Part shown: piece after piece, positions 31,500 through 42,919 of the stretch | How positions within the stretch are numbered: position 1 is the stretch's first letter | How the letters are laid out: the number at the start of each line of letters is the position of its first letter | Source: Dipteris shenzhenensis | Lineage: Eukaryota; Polypodiophyta; Polypodiopsida; Gleicheniales | Assembly: GCA_047967505.1 (NCBI GenBank) | Contig: CM106541.1 | Reading direction: 5' to 3' (one strand) | Length of the DNA: 64,000 nt | The notes under the pieces: generated by a model | Databases searched by the model: none | Told to the model about the DNA's origin: nothing | The model's input: the letters and a program-made list of their open reading frames with translations, nothing else | Made by a program: the position numbers and the translations under genes

Positions 31500-31640
31500 A
31501 TCTTTATGCCTATTTTGAAGCATATGCTTCAAAGGTTTATGAATATGCTTTAAATCTTTAAGCTTTATGCATATGATTCAAAGCTTTAAGGATATGCTTC
31601 TTGCCTTTAATAAGCATATGAATGTTTAATTATAATGCAT
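31500..31640. repeat. Cluster of GCATATGC-type palindromes
   Basis: GAAGCATATGCTTCAAAG, GAATATGCTTTAAA, ATGCATATGATTCAAAGC, GGATATGCTTC and AAGCATATGAATG lie within 120 bp, interleaved with CTTTAA blocks. The motif is shared with 18330-18430. It is consistent with a transposon subterminal repeat cluster, placed just before the reading that starts at 31705. Confidence 0.5.
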
Positions 31641-31704
31641 TCTAAAGTTTAAATAAAATCTTTTCAAAAGTTTAAATAAACTCTCCCATTTCGTTTCGTG
31701 AAGG

Positions 31705-31854
31705 ATGGCGAGTGGAGGATCAAGTGGTAAGAAGCAACCTTCCTTTGATAGTACTACCTCGGGTTGTAGTATAGATAAGGCTCGCAAATTACTCATGAAG
31801 CTAGATCCCAATACTAGGGTTTTCACATTAACTTATGATTTCATGGTTAGTTAA
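31705..31854 (+). pseudogene. Short unidentified frame, possible transposon ORF start
   Basis: 49 residues (MASGGSSGKKQPSFDSTTSG, then KARKLLMKLDPNTRVFTL) followed by TAA. The next 250 bp continue in broken frames (for example KDQIAMFTGISQELVDF). The Ser/Gly-rich start after a GCATATGC cluster resembles the way the two CACTA readings in this window begin, but I cannot name a domain. Confidence 0.3.
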
Positions 31855-33109
31855 GAAAACAAATTGGATCGATAAAGATCAAATTGCAATGTTCACTGGG
31901 ATTTCCCAAGAATTGGTAGATTTTTAGTTTTGTCTATGACCTATGGAATAAGGGAGATCCTAATATCACTAACATTTGTGCATCTTACAAAGAAGCATTA
32001 GATGTTTGTAGTCTTGGAGAGATATATAAAGAGATGGATGATTTGAAGCCCCACATCTAACCAAATGTAGTGTGCATGATAGTCAAGTGGACACTTGAAA
32101 AGATTGTGGATTAATGCTAGTTCTTTTTAGATGCCAAAAGGATTATGTCAAGAGCAACAAAGAAGAGAGCACAACTATTAAAGCTTGCTTTACTTGTTGC
32201 TAGGATCTACTCACAACCTCTATGGAGGATGGTTAAGTATCTTAACTGCCTTAGCAGTTAGAAATTTGCAAACAACTACGTTGGCAATCGGGTTGGCTTG
32301 CATTGCTTGTTTGAAGGAGGAAGTGCCCACACGCACTTGTGCACTCTTGTTTCCAAATGACGTTCACTCAAATGCTAGCAACTCACACAAAGAGTACATA
32401 CCTTATGTATATAGAGCATCTCCAAGTCCTATTTAGAGCTTATGGCTTAATTTAACTTGACATAACCTTTCGCCTAAGCACCCTTATAGATAATAGCTAT
32501 ACTAGAAATTCACAAAAGGAGAATTCAACTCTACTCTATAGCACTCCCTCTAAGGAGGAACTCTAATAAGTAGATGCATTATTAGCATTGCCTTCCAAGG
32601 AGCACTCTGCATTCATTTTTGTGAAAAAGTGTCCTCTTAACTTCTAATTCAAGCAGACCATCCCCTTCTTTGCCATGTGATTATCCATGTTCCATTACTA
32701 TCTAAGGCAGTGCTCATGAGTAGTTGTACTCCCTTGCGCTCTCCTTTCATTTTTGTGAAAAATCTCCTCATGACCGCTCACCCTTCTAACTCTAGCTATT
32801 GCTGTAGAGCCCCTTCTTTGCCCCAATAGTAGGTTATCCATGTTCCATAACTATCTAAGGCACTGCTCATGAGCACTTGTTCTCCCTTGTTTATATATTG
32901 CCCATACCAAGCATGGCTTGAGGACTCAAGGTACATCTAAAATCTATAGTTTTCACTGCAAAAGTCAGATCAACATGATTCCAAACACAACATTTTTAAA
33001 AAAATGCATATAAAAATCACATGCTAAAAAACCAAATCAATATATATCTTGAAAATCCACATTAAGTCACATGAAATCAAATTGTTGTTACCTTCCTTAA
33101 GGTAGTAAT
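31855..33109. other. Non-coding stretch with a two-copy ~157-bp repeat
   Basis: Decayed coding-like pieces run to about 32170; no gene follows. Around 32615-32910 a block (TTATCCATGTTCCA, ACTATCTAAGGCA, TGCTCATGAG) occurs twice about 157 bp apart. The remainder is AT-rich and featureless. Confidence 0.5.
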
Positions 33110-33230
33110 AGCAACATATGATTAACCTACATCAGCCTAACTTGACCTAACCCAACATCTCTAACCCAATCTCACTAATCCTAACCTAACACAACATAAT
33201 CAAACTAGCTCTAACCTAACCATGGCAAGA
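33110..33230. repeat. Degenerate CCTAAC-rich tract
   Basis: Irregular repeats of CCTAAC, CTAACCC and CTAATC. They resemble degraded telomere-type DNA or a simple-sequence minisatellite; too irregular to call interstitial telomere. Confidence 0.4.
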
Positions 33231-33289
33231 TCACCCCTCCGTCATAACTAGCCGATGGTCATCGCCATAATGGCTCCTGCGACATGAGC

Positions 33290-34010
33290 TTTTGCTAAGA
33301 GAAAGGTTGATGAGAGAAGGGATGTTGAGAGAGGCAAGGGGGCAATGAGGGAGGGGGAGGACAAGAAAAGGAGTGAGGGGGAGACAATGGGGAGGGTGAG
33401 AGGAGGAAGGGGGCCGGGGGGGAGTGGCGAGCGCAGGAAGGGGGAGGGAAGGAAGTGCAATGGAGGGAGAGGACGGTAGGGTGTGAAAGGAGAGTAGTAG
33501 GGAGGGAAGCATGAGGAGGAGGCAGGGTAAGCCTAGAGCCAGGGTCTAAAATCAATGACTTACAATCGACAACTCTAATAACCATACTACGAAAGCCAAC
33601 ATTTTTTTATTTTTGCATGAAAAATTCCTAGTCACCAAAACAACTCAATCTACAACTTGAAATTTCACATTAATTCATGTTAAGCTAAGTGCACTTGGCA
33701 CGTAGCTTAACAAACTAAACTATACTAAAGAAACTGAATTAACATAAGCTTACTTCACCTAATATGAACCAACATAAACTCAATAAATGACAACTAACGA
33801 GGCAAAAGAGAAAGTGGGGGGAAAGATCGCAAGGAGAGCCAGGGAGGGGGATATCTAGGAAGGAGAGCACAGGGGAGGGGCAAGGAGATACGAGAGCAGG
33901 GAGGCACAAAAGGAAGAGGAGAGGAGGGAGGGCTGAGAGATGGTGAGGGAGTGAGAGTAAGGGGAGGTGAAGCTTGGCACGGAAGCAAAAGTATGCAAGG
34001 AGGGGAGGTT
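33290..34010. repeat. Two G/A-rich low-complexity tracts
   Basis: 33290-33520 and 33800-34010 consist of GGGAGG, GAGGGAG and AAGGAG runs. Between them is A-rich, featureless DNA. Long Pro/Ser/Leu minus-strand frames here are composition artefacts. Confidence 0.85.
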
Positions 34011-35351
34011 TTCAAAATTTTTGATTGACATACGACGTTAATTTTCACATTAACTTATTTTTAGTTTTAGGGACTTTTTTTTTGGCAAAACAAAATTGCA
34101 TTATTAACAACATTGGGAATACAAAACCAGGAAGGCACAAACCTAGAAACTTACAGTCCATAAGGATTGATGCTAGCAACAATAGAATAAAACTGATAGA
34201 GCCAATTATTTTTCCTACTGAATATCTCAAACTTCCATACAAAGACTTCAATTACTTCCTCAAATAGAGGACTATTGCCACAAGTTTTCTGAAAAATAGT
34301 TTTGTTTTATTACTACCATATGCACTAAAGAGTTAAAGCCCCAACTAAGATTTTCAGGACTAATAAGTATGTTCGCATAACATTGAAGTAATAATAAAGA
34401 GCAATGTTCACCCAAAATGGAGATTTAAATGTAATCTGAATTGTTAAATTTAGAAAAAAGCCTTGAAAATTTGGAGAGAGTTACTTCATGTGTAATTTTG
34501 AGGTGAAAAAAACTCAAATCTTGAAAAGTTCAAGCGGTAGGGAAAGTGGGGGAGGATTCCTTTTCCACTTGGAAAATGGTGAGTGGGATGGCAACGGGGA
34601 GCCATTGTCCAAGTGGGAAAAAGGACTTCCCCACCTTTCTTGACGGTGGTGAAAGGCTTGGGGGGCTCCCAAGTGTCCAATTAGAGTACTTTGGGCAGGT
34701 ATATTCGGAGGAGGCGGGTTCTCATTAGGAAGATTTTTTGATCCAATGGTCACTATGGGCCCCAAGCCTTTGACACTTTTGGTATTAGGGTGCAAAGATG
34801 TTTTTGGTGAAGAGTTCCGAGAAAGTTCCTTGGGGGAAAATATCTATTCACTCATCTCATGCCACCTCTTCTCCTTCGTAACGGCCGGCCCTCCGGCCTT
34901 TCCATTCCGTCCACGAGCATTGAGGCTCTCAAGTTTATGTTTAAATTTAAAAGAGGCCACGATACAAAGCCAAAGCCAAAGCCAAAGGAAAAGCAACGGA
35001 CCTCATCTTCCTTTTTTTGCAAAGAGAACGGACCTCATCTTCTTTCTCCGTAAGTAACATTTGCTTCCCTTCTCCGCATGATTTCCTCCCTTCTCTCATT
35101 CTGTCAATGTCTGCATGTCGCTTTGCTTCTATCCTCTGCATCATTCCCTCCTCTATCTCATTCTGCATGTCCGCTTTGTTATCTGACCAGATTATGCCAC
35201 CATCTTGATAGCATCACATCGGAGGCTGTAATCAAACCGACCCAGATCTGCTGAAATGTTAAGATTCCAAGCTGTCCCCGAGTGAAGTGACGACGCAACG
35301 TTCGCGATCAGAAGGGAGATTGCATGCAATTCTGGATCGTCGTTAAACCCT
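34011..35351. other. Intergenic region upstream of the IQ-motif gene
   Basis: No coding gene recognised. From about 34860 composition becomes CT-rich on the plus strand, as in plant 5' leaders, with CTTCCCTTCTCCGCATGATT and CTCATTCTGTCAATGTCTGC. An approximate tandem duplication (TCATTCTG...CATGTC) lies at about 35095-35175, and a GCCAAA triplet repeat at 34970-34990. A weak TATA-like TTTAAATTTAAAA is at about 34940. The promoter is probably in this interval. Confidence 0.4.
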
Positions 35352-35396
35352 ATGGAAGGGCCCAGCAAAGGGCGGCCTAGACATACAATGGGTGGT
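35352..35396 (+). promoter_or_regulatory. Upstream ORF before the IQ-motif gene
   Basis: A 14-codon frame (MEGPSKGRPRHTMG...) ends TGA 12 nt before, and in frame with, the presumed start at 35409. If it lies in the mRNA it could reduce main-frame translation. It also shows that the main frame cannot start earlier within this exon. Confidence 0.45.
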
Positions 35397-35408
35397 TGAA
35401 TCAAGAAG

Positions 35409-37942
35409 ATGCGTGATAACGACGGAAGCTTCTGCCTCCCGCTGTTTGCAAATTGGACATTCATAATGCAATCATGTGGAGTTTCAAAGGAAGTTCTGTC
35501 GGAAAGAAACAAGCAGATTTCTTTGGCGGGCTTGAAGTTGGAATTCCTAAGCAAGACTTTGGCGCAGGTGGAAAAGAGGGTTTTGCATTCGACCTCCCAG
35601 GCCACCCACGACTTCATTTCCAAAGCAGCTGCATTTGGTGTTCTTGATTGGAAGAAATCTATCAGAACAAACTGCATCCCTGATCTGCATAAGAAAGCTA
35701 AAAGTGTAGAACGGAAGGAAAAGAATGCCAAGCTCCCAGATGGGTTGGATGCCACTCGAGAAAATTACCAAGGCCAGATTGACCATTCTCCGGAAATAGC
35801 AGTGGAAGTAAATATCACCAGCCGAGTCCTTGGAACTCATATCAAGGACCCCTTGGGAGAATTTCATCCGTACAGAAGCTTGATTGATCTCCCCGACTTT
35901 CAACGCAATGTTACGAGGAGCTATATCAAGTCCACCTTGATAAGTCCTGGTAAGATCTGCTCTCCATGTTTAAGGGTTATGTTGCATCAACTGAGGTGAT
36001 TGAAATTCAGACTGTGCCTGAGATCAGATCTTCTCTCTTGCAGGTGCTTTGGATTGTAAAACGAGTGAACTCTTGTCACAAGAATCTGACGGTCCTTTGA
36101 CAGCATGTCTGCAGCCAGCAGTACAGCCTGATGAGCTGCCTTCCAACAACTTTCTTTCGGAGGAAGAATTCCGATTTGAGACATGCTCATTCCGTGAATC
36201 GCGAGGAGTGACCATCACCCATGAAACCTATTATGATGCACAAAGGGGATCTTCTACTGTATCCGGGCTGTATTGTGGGGGGTTTGTTGAAAATATTGCC
36301 TGTATCTGGAATGTCGCATCTGTGGAGAAAGTTGAGAAGGTTTCGGACAAAATGGCCCTGAGGATTCAGAAAGTCTACCGAGGTCACATGGCTAGAAGGC
36401 ATGTTTTGCAGATGCACTCTGCGGTTAAGTCAATTCAGACTAGTTACCGGAGGTGGTTGGCTCACAAAAAGTACTGCTCGTTGAAAGTCATAGTTTTGAA
36501 AATCCAGGCAGTTGTCAGAGGAAAGCGTCTATATCGGCAATACAGGCGTCTTCAGCAGGCTACCCTACTATTGCAGCGGGCATGGAGAGTTCACAAAATG
36601 CTACAGATGAACCACCGCTTGAAACAGGAACAGACCCTAAGGCAGCAGGCATTGGTAACCATTCAAGACCATGTAAGGACAAGGCTCCCACACCAATGGC
36701 ACAGAGTGCTGCAGTCACGTGCGAAACATTCTTCTACCAATTTCGAGGAAAAGAAGGCTTACATGGAGATACACAAGCACAAGTGCATGGTGCCTTTTCC
36801 TGCTTCTTTGTTTGGGGCAGAACAAAATGGCAGTAAACATGAGATGGATGATTGGAATGATGTAGCAATCGATCACTTGGATGAATGCCTTGACACATGC
36901 TTAGGGCGTTTGAGGCCCCTTCCATCTTTCATCCCTGTGTTTCTCAATTCTGACTCCATAGAAGAGCATTGCAACTATCAAAGCTTTACATACTTTCAAA
37001 GAGATTTTGCAAGCCATCGTGCTGAAAGTTGCTCAAGCCTCTCCGACTTGTGTACCAGAAACGAGATCAGTGAGAGAGCAAAGAATGAGCATGCTACAGG
37101 CATGCACAACCAGGTTCAACGACAAGAAGCACCCCAAATTCACCCAGCATCATTGAGTTCTGAGTTTCAGGTAAGCTCCACTGCACTTAAAATTTTGGCA
37201 TAATGAATATATAGGAGGTTGAATCGATTCGATTCAAAGAAAAGCTCATGTTAAAAACTGATATCCTCTGTATGCCCATGCATTGTGGCCATTATCTGAA
37301 GGCTCTGCTTCTATTTTTAAACAGGGACTGTCCAAGCGAAAAGGTATGTTCTGTGGAAAGCAGAACAAATCAAAACTTGAACGCTTTGCAGAAGTCTTCT
37401 TGCTGCAACGACACATTGCTCAGCGGCAGCGACAAGCTCAAGTTGCCCCTCCTTTCCCCCTTGAAATGTCAGTAGAGCCTGTTGATAGGAAAGGCTTAGG
37501 CAGCAGCATGTGTGTGGAACTATTTGAAGGCGAATGCATACCGGTGAAGACGAACACAAAGACTGCTGAAAATCAAGATGGAAACTCTTTTGTAAAGCCA
37601 TCCTCTTTTGTAACTCAACGGCCTCCAAAGCTGGTGGAGGGGGCTATTCAGCAAGTAGAAGGTGCAGATATTGCAGTTGATATTGATAAAGCTTGTTATT
37701 CTGGGGAGCCCCATGATCTCATTATTGATATCAAGGAAGCTTTTTTACATTCTGATGAAGCAAATAGACGTGCAGCTGCAGCTACAAACTCGTGCAGGTA
37801 TCCACTGGCATCCACTGTAACTTTCATGCCAAAAATGAAGGCAGTGTTAATTATATTAGTTGCCATAGTGGTCTATACAAGGTCGATCTGCCATGGAGTT
37901 TGGGTTTGGACATTACCACCTGGCAAGGAGGATGCAAAATAA
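35409..37942 (+). CDS. Multi-exon gene for an IQ-motif (calmodulin-binding) protein, about 761 residues
   Basis: Exons 35409-35949, 36044-37170 and 37325-37942. Introns: 94 bp (TG/GTAAGA...TTGCAG) and 154 bp (CAG/GTAAGC...AAACAG). Both junctions keep frame, giving SPG-ALDCK and SSEFQ-GLSKRK. Residues 287-370 hold four IQ motifs: IQKVYRGHMARR, IQTSYRRWLAHKK, IQAVVRGKRLYRQY and LQRAWRVHKML; a weaker fifth is near 383. IQ motifs bind calmodulin or related light chains. The N-terminal ~280 residues have no domain I recognise; the C-terminus is basic (SKLERFAEVFLLQRHIAQRQR) then polar. A possible further donor (CAG/GTATCC, 37798) means the last ~50 residues may be intronic. No motor, IQD67 or transposon motif. 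The family is unknown to me, but it is the best host-gene candidate here. Confidence 0.75.
35950..36043 (+). other. Intron 1 of the IQ-motif gene
   Basis: 94 bp, GTAAGA at the donor and CTCTCTTGCAG at the acceptor, phase 1. Removing it joins the two long frames without a stop. Confidence 0.85.
37171..37324 (+). other. Intron 2 of the IQ-motif gene
   Basis: 154 bp, GTAAGC donor and TATTTTTAAACAG acceptor, phase 0, AT-rich. An in-frame stop inside it (37201-37203) supports removal by splicing. Confidence 0.8.
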
Positions 37943-38559
37943 GTTTTTGTGAGAGCTACTAGTGCTGAGGGGAGGATTTTGGGTATGAGACAGTTTGTTG
38001 GTAAATCAGCTCTGAGACTGTGTGACACAGTTGACTGATTATCAGCTCATGATGGAATGTAACCAATCTAAGAGGCTCACACAAGGAGGTAATTGTTAAG
38101 ATTTGTGCTCCTACAAAAGCCAACAAATACCTCTGTTCTTGAAATATTCAGCTCCCCTGATTGATATTGGGTATAAGCATTCATCATTCTCCGGCCCTTG
38201 GAAAACAGAAAGTTTTATAGTAAGATATTTGTTACAATTCTGTTAAATGGAGTTTAAAGGAAAAAACCTTCAATTGTGGTCACAACGGAACACTTTGGGA
38301 GGCTCCAAAAGTACAAATAGAAATGGAATATATTAGAGGCTTAGTATTGGTATGTTTTTCCTAGCATTGATACAGGTTGATGGCCCACACATGTAACTTA
38401 GTGCTTGTAAACTATGTGAAGAGATTAAGAGAGAGTCAAGGAGTAGAGAAGAAAGAAAGAAAGTTTGTTAATAATAAAGTCTTCTAAAGACCAAAGGGTC
38501 TATGAGACTAAAAAAGCTTGATACAATGAGATGAGGCTCGGAGCCTCTCACCAGGTATC
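37943..38559. other. Region downstream of the IQ-motif gene
   Basis: No further exon can be assigned with confidence. AATAAAG at about 38473 could serve as a polyadenylation signal. A/G-rich DNA follows. A last exon could be hidden here if the donor at 37798 is used. Confidence 0.35.
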
Positions 38560-38880
38560 AACATATGATGAACACAAGAAAAAATCCATGATCATAATGA
38601 TAGCGATGCAGGAAGAGTGAAATCAGTCTAGCAAGGGCGGCGTATCCTCTACTTAGGCGGGCTTGTAGTGTTGGTTGCATCATGAAGATATGGAAAAAAG
38701 GACCCCTAAGTATGTGGGATGCAACCACCTTCACCAGCAACCCATATAAGGTGAAATGCTCTATGTGCATGCATTGAAGATCATTACCTTGGTTTTACCA
38801 ATGTTGACCTTCAAGTCATGTTTCCCACAAAAAGGTATGAAGTGCCTTCAAGTGTCATTGGAGATTGTCTGTTGAGAGAA
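38560..38880 (-). pseudogene. LINE (non-LTR) reverse transcriptase fragment
   Basis: The minus strand reads FCGKHDLKVNIGKTKVMIFN (the LINE 'GL.VN..KTK.M.F' block), then across frame changes FTLYGLLVKVVAS, YLGV-like residues and LQARLSRGYAALARL. This order is typical of the palm/thumb end of plant non-LTR RT. Heavily decayed, about 100 codons. Confidence 0.7.
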
Positions 38881-39112
38881 GCTTCCAAGCACCATAGTCC
38901 TTGTCCCATTATCTTTCCTCCCCCATAGTCTCAAATTGGGGCTTGGAGCCTTGAGTTTTACAGTTCCATGATCACATTGTTGGTACAAGTATTCACATAT
39001 ATATCATTATCAGCAAAATTGATGATTACTTGGTGGTGATGGTTATGAAAACTTTTAACTCTTACCAATAAAAGTATCTCTTAAATGCTTTCTAATAGAA
39101 GAAATGCATATG

Positions 39113-39160
<48 letters not shown>

Positions 39161-40639
39161 ATTGGATGGTCCTTGGGTGCATTGTAGTAGCCCCCTCTTG
39201 GTCCCGCCCCTCTCTTCTCCTCCTATCCCCACACACAAAAAAAAAGAAGGCAAAATTTCTCTCTCAAAACATCACTTGAGGATTTCACAACTACTACATC
39301 ATCTACCTCCTATTGAGTAGTTGCACAAGAACTTTTCCTAAGAAAAGGGGTAGCACCACATGAACCAACTTGATTGATAATCAATTAAATCGTCAACAAA
39401 AATAATGCATTATCCTCAAGGTGATAGAAAAGTTTCTTCGGAAGCCCCAGAAGAGCCTTCCTTGGAAAGAAATGCTCCAACAATCTTTGACATCAAGCTT
39501 CATGGCAGCTATACAAGAACTAGTCATATCAATTTCAGTAATAGTGGTGGAAGTCCCACAAGAACCTTCCAATTGAATGAAGATGTACCTTCTGCAAACA
39601 AGTTTCTTAGCAACAACTTGGACTCAACAAAAACAAAATATCTTTGAGACATTGCAATCCTACTCACATTTGATCCACAAGTGATTTATCATTTTGTCAT
39701 GTTGAGCATTAGTAGATATATACATGCTAAACATGAATGGATTGAGAAGACTTTCTTGTGGCCCTTAGAGTTCACCATTCATTCATAACCTTTTCTACGT
39801 TTTTTAAATTTGTTAACCCACATTAATATCCACTTACCCATTTAAGCCACAAAAATGTAATATCAATTGTACATCTAGAGGACTTTTCTACCACTGCGTG
39901 TTATACTTTTACACCCATAGTCTTCATTTTAGGAGTTTTTACAAAGTATCATCGGACTCCTCTTGATTCAACAAACTCAAACATATGTATGAAATTCAAT
40001 ACATAGCTATAACCTTAAGGCATATGCAACACAACCAAAATTTCTGAAGTGAAAAATACTTTAGTTAAGAGTGGGTCCCATTGCATTTATTTGTAAGTAC
40101 TTGTGCATATATTCTTTGTATACGTGAAAAATCATCATTTAGTTGAAAAGAAGAGAGAAGTAGAGAGCCTTGTAATCCCGTTCTGACTACTAGAAATAGC
40201 TAGAGTTGATCCAAAGTCAAATGGGACCACTTTGGGTCATTTTGGACTTACTTAGGTCTAATAGTGGTGTTAGGGTTTGAGAAGGTCATCTATACCACCC
40301 CACAATTGGACTTTTAGTCTTGATAGATAGGGCCAAATATGGATATAGAAGTTAGTAACTGCAAAGACAACGTTCATGCATGTAGTTGCAACCGTTTTGA
40401 TGCATGTTCGGACAATGCTGTAAACATTGGAGACATTTCAAAGTTTCGAATGTTTAGAACCGTTTTTTTTATTTGTTCCGATATGGACATAGTTGAAAAT
40501 GCTGTAGTATTCTCTATTTTTGGGGAATGAAGTCAAAACCATCGTATACTCAACACATGGAAACCTTATCTATTCCGTTCTCTGCTCTGATCCGAATACT
40601 CAAACTTAAGAATTCTATCTTACTGTTTTCGAATGTGAA
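38881..40639. other. No gene found; contains a (CT)n microsatellite
   Basis: A CT repeat of about 40 bp lies at 39112-39153. An 80-codon frame at 39405-39647 has no recognisable motif. From about 40100 onward the sequence may be the LTR/leader of the Gypsy element, but no LTR pair or primer site was located. Confidence 0.45.
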
Positions 40640-40829
40640 ATGCTAAGCCTGATTTACTATTAGGTGGAATTGTAGGATATTTCCATGCCTATCACACTGG
40701 TGATCCTGCAAATAAATTGGGCACTTGGATTGCAAGAGATGCGTGAAGAGCACATTGTGTTTCTCTGTGTAAGCATTGTGAAAAATATGTGCATGCTGTG
40801 AAGTGTATGGGGGCACCTCCAAAAGCGAA

Positions 40830-42540
40830 GAAGGAGAGTGTTCAACGTTGACAACAACAAATTCAAATCATGCGAGGCGATGTTCAAGTGCTGAAGTCAG
40901 TTCAACAACGTTTGGTGTCAAGGGGGCACGCGGGAGAATTCAGTCAACCATTGCAAATTTTCAAGAGTTGGTTCATCACTTGCAGCAGAGGATACATGAA
41001 ATTAACGGAGGCAAAATTGTGGATTGAGTTGCATTCAATCCGTTGCTGAAGATTGCGAGTTTCGGGAGCACTGAATTCTCATAGAATGTTCATGGAGGCA
41101 TCGGTAGCGGATGTCAGACATAGAGGAACTTGAGTCATCTCCTCATCGTATTGGCCGTTCATAATTCACCAGGGCCCGAGCTAGAGGACGAACTAGTGAC
41201 TCTAAAGAGGTTCCTGGGGAGCCGGCACAAAAGTGCAAAGAGGTCGTAGAAGCTTCCGAATTCCAACAAATTGTGAATGAAACCATGGGTTCTCAGAAAC
41301 ATAGCGTCAGGGGAAGAGCCTTCCACCGGCAGTTCCGAATACCATGATGCAGAGAATCTAGAAGGCCTTCGAAATCCATGGTCTCTTTCAAAAGCTTTCA
41401 TTCGTGTAACTTATGGTTATCATGCGACATTTCGAGTGTGTGCAGGAGCCCTAAGGCGGTTGTATGACCCCATCCAAGGAGAGTACGACCGGTTGTTCCA
41501 ATCATCCCTGCAGAGTCCGCTTTGCTAAATTTAGTGGCAAAACAAAACAAGACCCTGATAGCCACATTGGGCAATTTGAGATCCAATGGGTAGCAAGTGG
41601 TTTCGAAGGACACTTGATGACGCGGTGAAGAAAGAACAATTAGCAGCCACTTTGGTGGGCAAAGCGATGAGTTGGTTCATTCAATATGGCAAGAATCACT
41701 TTGCAGAGTGTGAGGCTTTAAAGCAAGCTTTTCTTGCAGGGTTTCGGCAAGGGAAAGCACCAGAAGCAATTCTCAAACGCTCTGACAATTGAAACCAAAG
41801 GATCTGTTGCTAAAAGACTACACTCAGAAGTTCCGTAATTTGAACCAGAGACTAGCCGCCCCTCAAAGACTGACTTAGGAGCAGTTGGGAGATTACTTTT
41901 ACGAGGATTGAATACCGAATCGAGAAGTGATGTTGCTGGGAGGGACACCCTGGTAGGAGCTAACGACTTTGACAATATGGTAGTAGCTACACAACATGTT
42001 GAACGAAGATTTGGCATGACCAACATAAAATCCAAGAAAAATAAAAGGAATGATGCAAAGGATTCCAATTTTGACACAAATTCGGATGAGGACTTTGAGA
42101 CAGATAGTGAATATGAAGATACAGATTTCGAGTCCGATGATGATGATTCGGATGTTTCCGATAATGAAGACAAGAAGACAAAACAAAAAAGAAAGAAGCA
42201 ATCAAAGAAAGGGAAATCTAAGGAGAGCCTTAAGTCAAAGCAAAAGGTGAAATCTTCCTCAGGAGATGAGAAGTTAGAGAAGAAGATCAAACAACATTTG
42301 AAAAGCATGGTGTTGCAGAAGCTCCTTCATCTGAGAAGCCTAAATGCAAGTTTTGTGCTAAAAGAAATCATGAGAGTGCCAATTGTTGCTATAATACATA
42401 TTATAGGGGGAGATTGCCTCATATGCAAAATACTGGGGCAGTGGCACAACCATCCGTAGCCAACCAAGTAGGGGTGAATGATCTTGCTAACCAAGGAAGA
42501 AGACAACCATATCAGAATTGGGGAAATCAGCCTTGACAAT
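40830..42540 (+). pseudogene. Gypsy gag and zinc knuckle
   Basis: The capsid-like region 41530-41960 reads FSGKTKQDPDSHIGQFEIQW, KEQLAATLVGKAMSWFIQYG, EALKQAFLAGFRQGKAPEAI, then across a stop TQKFRNLNQRLAAPQ and LNTESRSDVAGRDTLVGAN. An acidic then Lys/Ser-rich linker (42060-42290) follows. The knuckle at 42330-42375 reads CKFCAKRNHESANC (CX2CX4HX4C, intact). A second, imperfect knuckle-like YCGQAGHRQGH is near 42575. Frame changes occur throughout. Confidence 0.87.
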
Positions 42541-42681
42541 CGAATAAAAACAATGATGCTCATAATTATATGTATTGTGGTCAAGCCGGACATCGGCAAG
42601 GCCATGTTGTGAATTATGTGTGCAAACATAGCAATTAGAAGGGTATTCCTATTGTGCAGTACCATGATGAGCTGTGCAATG

Positions 42682-42742
42682 AACTTTGGGCTTGATGCAC
42701 AATAACAGTTCATCATTCCTATTGTGCATCAAGCCCAAAGTT
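42682..42742. repeat. Perfect 23-bp inverted repeat (hairpin) in the Gypsy element
   Basis: Left arm 42682-42704 (AACTTTGGGCTTGATGCACAATA) is exactly reverse-complementary to 42720-42742, with a 15-nt spacer. In addition ATTCCTATTGTGCA occurs as a direct repeat at about 42645 and 42715. The pattern looks like a template-switch or foldback duplication. Confidence 0.95.
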
Positions 42743-42919
42743 GTGGGTGATGATAACAGCAATGGACCACGATGAATTGTCTCACAGTTTGTTGAAGGCC
42801 CAGATAAATATTACATTCGACCAGCTTCTTAATCAGTCTTAGGCAGTGGTGTGAGACTAATGGATAAGGCAAAAGAGGATCATGTGGAGGTTCGGAAGTT
42901 AAGCCCAAAGTTAATGCAG

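Noticed and set aside
33110-33230. Interstitial telomere
   Set aside because: CCTAAC motifs are irregular and mixed with other sequence; the plant telomere unit CCCTAAA is not tandemly repeated.
33231-33585. Minus-strand Pro/Ser/Leu-rich frames of 70-96 residues
   Set aside because: Purine-rich tract on the plus strand; frames lack codon or domain signal.
35192-35755. 187-residue minus-strand frame
   Set aside because: It is antisense to exon 1 of the IQ-motif gene, whose splice sites and IQ motifs support the plus strand.
35409-37942. Myosin, CAMTA, ASPM or IQD identity for the IQ-motif gene
   Set aside because: None of their other domains (motor, CG-1, calponin homology, IQ67) is visible; IQ motifs alone do not identify the family.
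42682-42742. microRNA precursor
   Set aside because: The perfect 23-bp stem is short, sits in transposon coding debris and has no extended precursor fold visible; a template-switch repeat explains it better.
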